Source: Spirochaetia bacterium (lineage in GTDB: Bacteria; Spirochaetota; Spirochaetia; Treponematales; Treponemataceae). Taken from it: a DNA stretch of 8,955 nt. The notes below the pieces were generated by a model. It saw only the letters and a program-made list of their open reading frames with translations, had not been told where the DNA came from and did not search any database. The position numbers and the translations under genes were made by a program. Of the stretch, positions 1 to 4,374 are shown one piece after another. The stretch lies in assembly GCA_900769985.1 (NCBI GenBank), contig CAAGIS010000016.1:1-8955 (forward strand). The letters are read 5' to 3'. Position 1 is the first letter of the stretch. Each line of letters starts with the position of its first letter.

Positions 1-891
1 GGTCTTGCAGCTGATATGGCACTTGGCTGTTCGTCAAATACGATGCTTCATCTTCCTGCAATTGCACACGAAGCTGGAATTGAAATTGACCTTCACGAAG
101 TAAATGAAATTTCAAACAGAACTCCAAATCTCTGCCACTTAGCTCCTGCAGGTCATACTTTTATGTGTGAATTAAACGATGCCGGCGGTGTTCAGGCAGT
201 TCTTGCTGAACTTGCAAAAAAGAACTTAATCAACACTTCTCTTATTACTGCAACAGGAAAAACAATCGCCGAAAACATTAAAGATGTAAAAAACAGAAAT
301 CCTGAAATCCTTCGCCCGATTGAAAATCCTTTCAGCGATAACGGCGGAATTGCAATACTTTTCGGAAATCTTGCTCCAAACGGAACTGTCGTAAAACGTT
401 CTGCCTGTGCCCCTGAACTTATGAAACATACAGGACCTGCTCGCGTATTTAACGACGAATCAGAAGCAATGGAAGCTGTTCAGAAAGCGCAGATAAAACC
501 AGGCGATGTTGTTGTTATCCGTTATGAAGGTCCAAAAGGCGGTCCTGGAATGAGGGAAATGCTTGCCGTAACTGCAGCACTTGCAGGTCAGGGGTTGGAC
601 AAACAGGTTGCACTTATTACTGACGGACGATTTAGCGGTGCAACGCGCGGTGCTTCTTTAGGACACTGTTCCCCGGAAGCTGCTGTCGGAGGGCCTATTG
701 CTTTGGTTGAAGAAGGCGATATGATTACGCTTGACATCAACAATTACAAAATTCACCTTGAAGTAAGTGACGAAGAACTTGCCCGCCGTCGTGATGCATG
801 GAAAGAGCCGGAACCAAAAGTAAAGACAGGTTATCTTGCCCGTTATGCAAAATTGGTTTCTTCTGCCGATCGGGGAGCAATTCTGGAATAA
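1..891 (+). CDS. ilvD: Dihydroxy-acid dehydratase, C-terminal part (5' end outside window)
   Basis: This is the last 296 codons of an IlvD/Edd-family dehydratase; the reading frame is open at base 1, so the true start lies upstream. The enzyme removes water from 2,3-dihydroxy-3-methylbutanoate or -pentanoate to give the 2-keto acids of valine/leucine and isoleucine synthesis, using an Fe-S cluster, in the cytoplasm. Visible family motifs are GCSSNTM near the left edge, LAPAGHTFM, a GGIAILFGNLAPNG block, GPKGGPGMREM, TDGRFSGATRG (the active-site serine region) and GHCSPEA. Full-length members are about 550-570 aa, so slightly over half is present and the N-terminal cluster-ligand region is missing. 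The GHCSPEA motif has Cys (codon at 667-669) where GHVSPEA or GHISPEA is usual. The gene ends 16 nt before a strong terminator. The family call is very secure; sugar-acid dehydratase paralogues are less likely because the motifs are of the IlvD type. Confidence 0.95.
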   Translation, partial: GLAADMALGCSSNTMLHLPAIAHEAGIEIDLHEVNEISNRTPNLCHLAPAGHTFMCELNDAGGVQAVLAELAKKNLINTSLITATGKTIAENIKDVKNRNPEILRPIENPFSDNGGIAILFGNLAPNGTVVKRSACAPELMKHTGPARVFNDESEAMEAVQKAQIKPGDVVVIRYEGPKGGPGMREMLAVTAALAGQGLDKQVALITDGRFSGATRGASLGHCSPEAAVGGPIALVEEGDMITLDINNYKIHLEVSDEELARRRDAWKEPEPKVKTGYLARYAKLVSSADRGAILE

Positions 892-907
892 AATAATATT
901 ATAAATA

Positions 908-953
908 AAAAAAAACGGGGCTGCTTAAAATATTGGACAGTCCCGTTTTTTTT
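908..953. terminator. Bidirectional rho-independent terminator between convergent genes
   Basis: A 16-bp stem (908-923 with 938-953, one G.U pair on the + strand) encloses a 14-nt loop. Its GC core is flanked by A8 on the left and T8 on the right, so each strand reads as hairpin plus U-tract. It lies 16 nt after the ilvD stop and 21 nt after the lipoprotein stop on the other strand, so it can end both convergent transcripts. Confidence 0.93.
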
Positions 954-974
954 ATTACAGAGAAATATTTTAAA

Positions 975-1571
975 TTAATTTTCGCTGAAAAGTTTGTCTC
1001 CAAGCATATTGTAGAGAACTCTTTTCCAGTTTAATTTTGGGACATTGTTTATTAAAGTAAGAGTTTTAACTGTATTGTTGATTGATTTATTTCCCATCGA
1101 TTCAAATCTATTGAAGTTGTAAACCAATGTCCAAATTCCTGAAAGAGGGATGGATTTTCCTGGTTCTGAATCTGAATCTGAAGCCTCAGCTGTTGGCCCA
1201 AAGCTTTTAAACATTGCGATGTTGTCTATATCTGCAAAGTCTAATAATTCTTTTAAATAATCCTTTTGGGCGGAAGAATTACTTTTGCTTGGAACAAGAA
1301 TTACATTTAAGCCTGGAGTAACTTGTGTTTTTTCTGTTGAATCTTTGAAAGTTAATTCTGCATTTTTTGTTGCATAATTTACATAAAGGTCAAAATTGAC
1401 AGATTTATTACCATCGTCCCAAGTGTAAGTAAAAGAGTTATCGCTTTTAGTACTTTCTTTGTAAACCCAAGTGTCTTTTGGTGCTGTAAATTCGTCTGCT
1501 AGATCGCAACCTGAAATAAAAAGACAGCCTGCTAAAATTGCTGCTGCTGAAAGAATAATGTTCTTTTTCAT
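975..1571 (-). CDS. Putative lipoprotein, unrecognised family (198 aa)
   Basis: I do not recognise a domain. The N-terminus is a clear lipoprotein signal: two lysines (K2, K3), a hydrophobic stretch over residues 5-19, and a lipobox ISGC with the lipidated cysteine at residue 22, followed by Asp-Leu. The mature part is about 177 aa, polar and rich in Asp, Ser, Lys and Asn. It has beta-like alternation (for example FDLYVNYATKNAELTF), a Ser/Asp/Glu-rich linker near residues 131-137 and a tryptophan-containing C-terminal part (IWTLVYNF). No catalytic motif is evident. The start is supported by an AGGCAGGA Shine-Dalgarno about 5 nt upstream (complement of 1576-1583) and by the signal sequence itself. 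A strong promoter and a structured leader precede it, suggesting substantial expression as a membrane-anchored envelope protein. Function unknown; a lineage-restricted spirochaetal lipoprotein is the likeliest reading. Confidence 0.85.
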   Translation of the reverse strand: MKKNIILSAAAILAGCLFISGCDLADEFTAPKDTWVYKESTKSDNSFTYTWDDGNKSVNFDLYVNYATKNAELTFKDSTEKTQVTPGLNVILVPSKSNSSAQKDYLKELLDFADIDNIAMFKSFGPTAEASDSDSEPGKSIPLSGIWTLVYNFNRFESMGNKSINNTVKTLTLINNVPKLNWKRVLYNMLGDKLFSEN

Positions 1572-1582
1572 TTTTTCCTGCC

Positions 1583-1690
1583 TGAAACCGATTAAAAATA
1601 ACCGGCTTTCGTGTTTCCATGTGTGTTATGGAAATTAAAATAAAGGAAGTCTGCAACGCAAACCTTGTGCGATAAAATTTTTACCGCACA
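1583..1690 (-). promoter_or_regulatory. Structured 5' leader of the lipoprotein mRNA (three hairpins)
   Basis: Between the predicted start of transcription (about 1700) and the Shine-Dalgarno, the minus strand can form three successive hairpins. H1 (1666-1690) is UGUGCGGUA paired with UAUCGCACA across an A/U loop, keeping a G.U pair. H2 (1614-1634) has a perfect 7-bp stem TTTCCAT/ATGGAAA around a 7-nt loop. H3 (1583-1609) pairs GAAA-CCG with CGG-TTTC with one bulged G and ends directly against the Shine-Dalgarno. None is followed by a U-run, so these are not terminators. It matches no riboswitch class I know. H1 could instead be a DNA operator. Confidence 0.5.
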
Positions 1691-1706
1691 TTCCTAGTGT
1701 TTTTGA

Positions 1707-1735
1707 ATTATAAAATTTTATAATATGTTTGTCAA
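1707..1735 (-). promoter_or_regulatory. Exact-consensus sigma-70 promoter for the lipoprotein gene
   Basis: On the minus strand TTGACA (1735-1730) and TATAAT (1712-1707) are separated by exactly 17 nt, a perfect match to the housekeeping consensus. Predicted transcription start is about 1700, giving a leader of roughly 130 nt. It lies just downstream of the mrp stop codon, so the lipoprotein gene has its own promoter although mrp lies upstream on the same strand. Confidence 0.85.
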
Positions 1736-1754
1736 AGTTAAAAAAAATCATAAG

Positions 1755-2573
1755 TTATAGAAGCGATTCGATTTTTCTTGCTGCATCATCTAAATACGGA
1801 ACTTCAACGCTTTCGATATCGCCTTCGTCAACAGCCTTGCTTGTAGATTCTTCCATTGGAATGCGGGCTAAAACCGGAATGTTGAAATTTTCTGCGATTT
1901 TTTCGATGTTGCTTTTTCCGAATACTGTGATTTCTTTTGAGCAGTCAGGGCATTTTACATAACTCATATTTTCTACAAGCCCGATAATCGGAATGTTCAT
2001 CATTTTTGCCATTTTTACGGCTTTTTCAACAATAACCCGAACAAGCTGCTGCGGAGAAGAGACGATTATGATTCCGTCTACAGGAATGCTTTGAAAAACT
2101 GTAAGAGGAACATCCCCCGTTCCCGGAGGCATATCGACAAACATAAAATCGACATCTTTCCAGTTGACATCTGTCCAGAATTGTTTTACGGCTCCTGCGA
2201 TTACAGGACCTCTCCAGATTACAGGGTCGTTTTCATTCTCAAGAAGAAAATTCATGCTCATAATCTGAATGCCTTTTTCTGAGACTACAGGATTTAAAGA
2301 ATCTCCGTCGCCTTCTGCCCGTTTTAAGCCTACACCGAAACTTTCAGGAATTGAAGGCCCTGTAATATCTGCATCTAGTATTGCAGTTTTGTATCCGTCG
2401 CGTGAGATTTTGCAGGCTAAAAGACTAGTTACAAGCGATTTTCCAACTCCGCCTTTACCGCTTACAATTCCGATTACTTTTTTTACGCTGCTTCCGCTTC
2501 TTAAACGGCAAGTCATATCTCTTTCTTCACATGTTTTTCCGCAACTTCCGCAGTCGTGAGAACAATCAGCCAT
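1755..2573 (-). CDS. mrp: Mrp/ApbC (NBP35-type) Fe-S cluster carrier ATPase
   Basis: A 272-aa P-loop ATPase of the Mrp/ApbC/NBP35 family, which binds a transient Fe-S cluster and passes it to apo-proteins in the cytoplasm. Visible in order: a Cys-rich N-terminus (C4, C8, C11, C15, C22); the deviant Walker A GKGGVGKS at 39-46; DADITGPS at 67-74; VIWRGP near 118-123; the MPPGTGD motif at 148-154; and the family CxxC (CPDC, C208 and C211) that bridges a cluster in the dimer. No N-terminal DUF59/MIP18 domain is present, so this is the short form. The ATG is set by an AAGGAAGG Shine-Dalgarno (complement of 2580-2587) 6 nt upstream. It has its own promoter and diverges from tRNA-Asp. The Fe-S enzyme gene ilvD lies nearby, but nothing in the sequence links the two. 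The name mrp is by family; apbC is an equivalent label. Confidence 0.93.
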   Translation of the reverse strand: MADCSHDCGSCGKTCEERDMTCRLRSGSSVKKVIGIVSGKGGVGKSLVTSLLACKISRDGYKTAILDADITGPSIPESFGVGLKRAEGDGDSLNPVVSEKGIQIMSMNFLLENENDPVIWRGPVIAGAVKQFWTDVNWKDVDFMFVDMPPGTGDVPLTVFQSIPVDGIIIVSSPQQLVRVIVEKAVKMAKMMNIPIIGLVENMSYVKCPDCSKEITVFGKSNIEKIAENFNIPVLARIPMEESTSKAVDEGDIESVEVPYLDDAARKIESLL

Positions 2574-2629
2574 ATTATACCTTCCTTAAAGATTAATTTA
2601 AAAATTAAGTTTTAATTTTTTTACTGCTT

Positions 2630-2657
2630 ATCATAATATAGCACAAATCCGTTTCAA
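2630..2657 (-). promoter_or_regulatory. Predicted promoter of mrp
   Basis: On the minus strand TTGAAA (2657-2652) and TATGAT (2635-2630) are 16 nt apart. Predicted transcription start is about 2623, giving a leader of roughly 50 nt. The leader contains an all-A/T inverted repeat (2600-2608 with 2612-2620), which is probably too weak to matter as RNA. Confidence 0.6.
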
Positions 2658-2725
2658 AAAAAAGAATAAACTGAACAAACTGAAAGAAAACTTTAAAACC
2701 TTTTTAAATAAAGAAACATAAGTGA

Positions 2726-2754
2726 TTGACTTTTTTTTTTGAATATATTATTAT
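2726..2754 (+). promoter_or_regulatory. Promoter of tRNA-Asp
   Basis: TTGACT (2726-2731), 17 nt, TATTAT (2749-2754). A T10 run follows the -35 box. The predicted transcription start (about 2761) is roughly 6 nt before the mature tRNA 5' end, as expected for a single stable-RNA gene. Confidence 0.75.
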
Positions 2755-2766
2755 GCTTTTTGTTAT

Positions 2767-2840
2767 GCGGGTGTAGCGAAGCTGGTTATCGCGCTGGCCT
2801 GTCACGCCGGAGATCACGGGTTCGAGCCCCGTCACTCGCG
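2767..2840 (+). tRNA. tRNA-Asp (anticodon GTC)
   Basis: A complete cloverleaf. The acceptor stem GCGGGTG pairs with CACTCGC (one G.U). The D-stem is GCGA/TCGC with GG in the loop. The anticodon stem CTGGC/GCCGG carries loop CTGTCAC with anticodon GTC at 2801-2803. The T-arm is ACGGG-TTCGAGC-CCCGT. The discriminator is G (2840), the usual base for Asp. CCA is not encoded (the next bases are ATA), so it must be added by the CCA-adding enzyme. The gene has its own promoter and terminator. Confidence 0.96.
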
Positions 2841-2842
2841 AT

Positions 2843-2873
2843 AGGCTTTCTGTATATTCAGAGAGCCTTTTTT
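2843..2873 (+). terminator. Rho-independent terminator of tRNA-Asp
   Basis: Stem AGGCTTTCTG (2843-2852) pairs with CAGAGAGCCT (2859-2868) with one G.U, loop TATATT, followed by T6 and then a further T-rich run. It begins 3 nt after the tRNA 3' end. Confidence 0.9.
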
Positions 2874-2882
2874 ATCTTTTTT

Positions 2883-3010
2883 CGGGCAATAGCGCAAGTC
2901 TTGTAGCGCGTTTGTCTGGACGATAAACCTAAAGAAACCGCTTTTCGCGCTTTCTTTTTAACGGTTTTTCGATTTACAGGTTCGGGACGCCGATGTCGCA
3001 GGCTTCGACC
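2883..3010 (+). pseudogene. Split, decayed tRNA-Pro-like remnant
   Basis: Positions 2883-2910 repeat the first 26 nt of the intact tRNA-Pro downstream (acceptor strand CGGGCAA, TA, D-stem GCGC/GCGC), but the D-loop is 2 nt longer and lacks the conserved GG. About 69 nt of unrelated sequence follows. Then 2980-3010 resembles the anticodon loop, variable region and start of the T-arm of the same tRNA (GTTCGGGACG, then GTCGCAGG). The anticodon stem cannot pair around TTCGGGA, the T-stem is disrupted, and the 3' acceptor strand is absent, so no functional tRNA can form. The intervening segment can fold (AAAGAAA with TTTCTTT, or AAACCG with CGGTTT). It reads as an old tandem copy of tRNA-Pro broken by an insertion or rearrangement. 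The 5' piece could alternatively come from another tRNA, since TTTGT-CTGGACG-ATAAA forms an anticodon-arm-like hairpin. Confidence 0.6.
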
Positions 3011-3043
3011 TTTTTGAACTTGTTCTTTTTATTTTTTTTATTT

Positions 3044-3116
3044 CGGGCAATAGCGCAGTTGGTAGCGCGCGACGTTCGGGACGTTGAGGTCGCAGGTTCA
3101 AATCCTGTTTGCCCGA
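3044..3116 (+). tRNA. tRNA-Pro (anticodon CGG)
   Basis: An intact 73-nt cloverleaf. The acceptor CGGGCAA pairs with TTGCCCG, including the C1-G72 pair typical of bacterial tRNA-Pro, with discriminator A (3116). The D-stem is GCGC/GCGC with loop AGTTGGTA. The anticodon stem CGACG/CGTTG encloses TTCGGGA with anticodon CGG at 3077-3079 and G37. The T-arm is GCAGG-TTCAAAT-CCTGT. CCA is not encoded. I see no convincing promoter: TTGAAC at 3014-3019 is a possible -35, but only T-rich sequence lies at -10. No good terminator follows; instead the last 18 nt begin a 182-bp tandem repeat. Confidence 0.95.
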
Positions 3117-3280
3117 AAAAATTTTCACTTCTTTTCTAAAATCATTTAACTTTGTAAAACTTTTTTCAGGATTTGAAACGGAATGAGCGCCGACGACTAG
3201 GAGGAAGAGGCGACAGGAGGTCGCCGGAAGCGAATGGAGGCGGTGTGAAGAGAAACGGCAGGACGCCGTTGAACGGAACA
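3099..3280 (+). repeat. 182-bp tRNA-anchored tandem repeat, unit 1
   Basis: It starts with the last 18 nt of tRNA-Pro (CAAATCCTGTTTGCCCGA). A 50-nt A/T-rich trailer follows, then about 110 nt of purine- and GC-rich sequence unlike the surroundings. Visible structure: CAGGATTTGAA (3167-3177) is the exact reverse complement of the tRNA T-arm segment 3097-3107; a perfect hairpin GGCGAC-AGGAG-GTCGCC lies at 3209-3225; and a perfect hairpin AACGGC-AGGAC-GCCGTT lies at 3254-3270. Nine GGA triplets occur between 3167 and 3280. It has no plausible ORF. It matches unit 2 at 175 of 182 positions. Confidence 0.9.
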
Positions 3281-3462
3281 CAAATCCTGTTTGCCCGAAA
3301 AAATTTTCACTTCTTTTCTAAAATCATTTAAATTTGTAAAACATTTTTCAGGATTTGAAACGGAATGAGCGCCGACGATTAGGAGGAAGAGGCGACAGGA
3401 GGTCGCCGGAAGCGAATGGAGGCGGTGTGAAGAGAAACGGCAGGACGCCGTTGAAGGAAATG
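3281..3462 (+). repeat. 182-bp tRNA-anchored tandem repeat, unit 2
   Basis: A head-to-tail copy of unit 1 with identical length. It differs at three single bases (3332, 3343, 3379) and in the final seven bases. Both hairpins are retained exactly (3391-3407 and 3436-3452), as are the 18-nt tRNA end and the inverted T-arm segment (3349-3357 paired with 3281-3289). None of the differences lies in a hairpin. Confidence 0.9.
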
Positions 3463-3481
3463 CAAATCCTGTTTGCCCGAA
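3463..3481 (+). repeat. Third copy of the tRNA-Pro 3' end (partial repeat unit)
   Basis: Nineteen bases identical to the start of units 1 and 2 (CAAATCCTGTTTGCCCGAA), after which similarity stops. It ends 6 nt before the stop codon of the phosphatase gene. Three spaced copies of a tRNA 3' end in a row resemble a series of attachment-site cores or unequal crossover junctions. Confidence 0.85.
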
Positions 3482-3487
3482 TTTTTT

Positions 3488-4081
3488 TTACTTTTTTGAA
3501 AGTTTTTTCCAGATGGTGCCGTCAAAGGTGAATATTGTTTCTTCGAGGTTTTGTTGAAGGCCGTCGCCCCAGAAGTTTGAAAGAGGTCTTTGTTCGATGT
3601 TGCACATTAAGGCGGCATTTAGTGCTCCGTGGGCGACTATCATTATACGGCTGTATTTTTTGTATTCAGGTTCTATTTTGGTTTTGAGAAAATCTTTTGT
3701 GCGTTCTATTATATGCGGAAGGCTTTCGCCGTTTTTTGGAGGAATGTAATTTTCCGGAGAAGTGAAAAATGCGTTGAAAGGATTTTCTTTTTTCTGCCAT
3801 TCGTTGAAATCTTTTCCTTCTTGTTCGCCAAAGCATAGTTCTGTAAGGCGTTCGTCTGTTATTATTTTTATGTTTCTTTCACCTTTTATGAGGTTTGCGG
3901 TTGTAAATGCCCTTTTTAATGGAGAGGAATAAATTAAATCAAAATGAATGTCTTTTAATTTTTCTCCAAGTTTTATGGCTTTATTGGTTCCTTCCTGATT
4001 TAATTCTATGTCGGTTCTTCCCTGAAGTTTTCTTTCTGCGTTCCAGATTGTTTTTCCGTGGCGGATTATATAAAGTTCCAT
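3488..4081 (-). CDS. Histidine phosphatase family protein (phosphoglycerate mutase-like)
   Basis: A 197-aa member of branch 1 of the histidine phosphatase superfamily (GpmB/CobC/PhoE-like). The phospho-acceptor RHG motif is at residues 7-9 (catalytic H8). An LQGRTDIELNQEG segment follows, then YSSPLKRAFTTA with R57 of the phosphate pocket, ELCFGEQEG with the likely proton donor E81, and VAHG with the second catalytic histidine H151. The length is normal for the monofunctional phosphatases. The substrate cannot be read from the sequence: phosphoglycerate, alpha-ribazole phosphate and other small phosphomonoesters are all possible, and no cobalamin or glycolysis gene is adjacent. The RHG position fixes the start at this ATG. 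No Shine-Dalgarno precedes it and the -10 box ends only 9 nt upstream, so the mRNA is probably leaderless. Its 3' end runs into the tRNA-anchored repeats, so read-through would be antisense to tRNA-Pro. Confidence 0.9.
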   Translation of the reverse strand: MELYIIRHGKTIWNAERKLQGRTDIELNQEGTNKAIKLGEKLKDIHFDLIYSSPLKRAFTTANLIKGERNIKIITDERLTELCFGEQEGKDFNEWQKKENPFNAFFTSPENYIPPKNGESLPHIIERTKDFLKTKIEPEYKKYSRIMIVAHGALNAALMCNIEQRPLSNFWGDGLQQNLEETIFTFDGTIWKKLSKK

Positions 4082-4090
4082 GATGAAAAG

Positions 4091-4119
4091 AGTATAAAAT
4101 TGAAGTGCTTTTTTTTCAA
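4091..4119 (-). promoter_or_regulatory. Promoter of the histidine phosphatase gene, leaderless geometry
   Basis: On the minus strand TTGAAA (4119-4114), 17 nt, TATACT (4096-4091). The ATG begins 9 nt after the -10 box (first base at 4081), so transcription would start within a few bases of the start codon. The upstream bases (CTTTTCATC) contain no Shine-Dalgarno. Confidence 0.7.
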
Positions 4120-4144
4120 TATTTATAGAAAAATTTGTGGTTGT

Positions 4145-4287
4145 AAATGCGCAAAGGATTGTAGGGCCTGCGAAGCAGTTCTTGGCAAAAAAATCTTAGC
4201 AAAAATTTTTGATAAGATTTCTTTTGCAAAGAATGAAGCGGATAGCGGAAGGCCGGAAAGCCTGGTTTTTGCATTGCAAAAATGCGC
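4145..4287. repeat. Palindromic intergenic element (REP/MITE-like)
   Basis: Centred at 4205/4206 is a near-perfect inverted repeat with arms 4179-4205 and 4206-4233, broken only by isolated mismatches and one extra base. On the left is a small hairpin CTGC-GAA-GCAG (about 4168-4178). On the right is a GGC-CGGAAA-GCC hairpin within a GCGGATAGCGGAAGGCC tract, then a perfect 17-nt palindrome TTTTTGCA-T-TGCAAAAA (4266-4282). The whole is bounded by direct repeats AAATGCGC (4145-4152 and 4280-4287), which could be a target duplication or chance. It lies between divergent promoters, so it is not needed as a terminator. A mobile or REP-type repeat is the favoured reading; that it occurs elsewhere in the genome is inference. 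Confidence 0.6.
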
Positions 4288-4337
4288 CCTTTAAAATCAT
4301 TTCGGTTTTTGAAGGTTACAAAATTTTTTTTACTGTG

Positions 4338-4366
4338 TTGAAAAGAAAATGCAAAAATAATATAAT
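4338..4366 (+). promoter_or_regulatory. Promoter of valS, leaderless geometry
   Basis: TTGAAA (4338-4343), 17 nt, TATAAT (4361-4366). The valS ATG starts at 4375, only 8 nt after the -10 box, so the transcript should start at or within two or three bases of the A of ATG. CCATTTTT lies between and has no Shine-Dalgarno. This leaves no room for a T-box or other leader control of valS. Confidence 0.78.
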
Positions 4367-4374
4367 CCATTTTT

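Noticed and set aside
1447..1656. 69-aa minus-strand ORF upstream of and overlapping the lipoprotein start
   Set aside because: It is out of frame with the lipoprotein, lacks a Shine-Dalgarno and lies across the hairpin-rich leader; the lipoprotein frame has a proper signal peptide.
2958..3281. 107-aa minus-strand ORF across tRNA-Pro and the first repeat unit
   Set aside because: It is the reverse complement of a tRNA gene plus repeat. The KQDLNLRPQRPERRALPTA stretch is the well-known artefact of translating tRNA antisense, there is no Shine-Dalgarno, and the structure explains the sequence better.
3099..3481. CRISPR array
   Set aside because: The repeats are contiguous 182-bp units without spacers, and no cas genes are present.
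3044..3481. Integrated phage or genomic island at tRNA-Pro
   Set aside because: Although the tRNA 3' end is duplicated, the intervening DNA is only 182 bp per unit and carries no integrase or cargo gene; at most it is a remnant.
4058..4294. 78-aa plus-strand ORF with several cysteines upstream of valS
   Set aside because: It overlaps the start of the phosphatase gene and its promoter in antisense, and runs through the palindromic element; its composition simply reflects the repeat and no ribosome site precedes it.
4116..4370. 84-aa minus-strand ORF in the same intergenic gap
   Set aside because: It is antisense to the same palindromic element and reads back over the valS promoter; no Shine-Dalgarno or family likeness.
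4288..4374. T-box leader for valS
   Set aside because: The -10 box lies 8 nt before ATG, leaving no leader, and no T-box sequence or terminator/antiterminator pair is visible.
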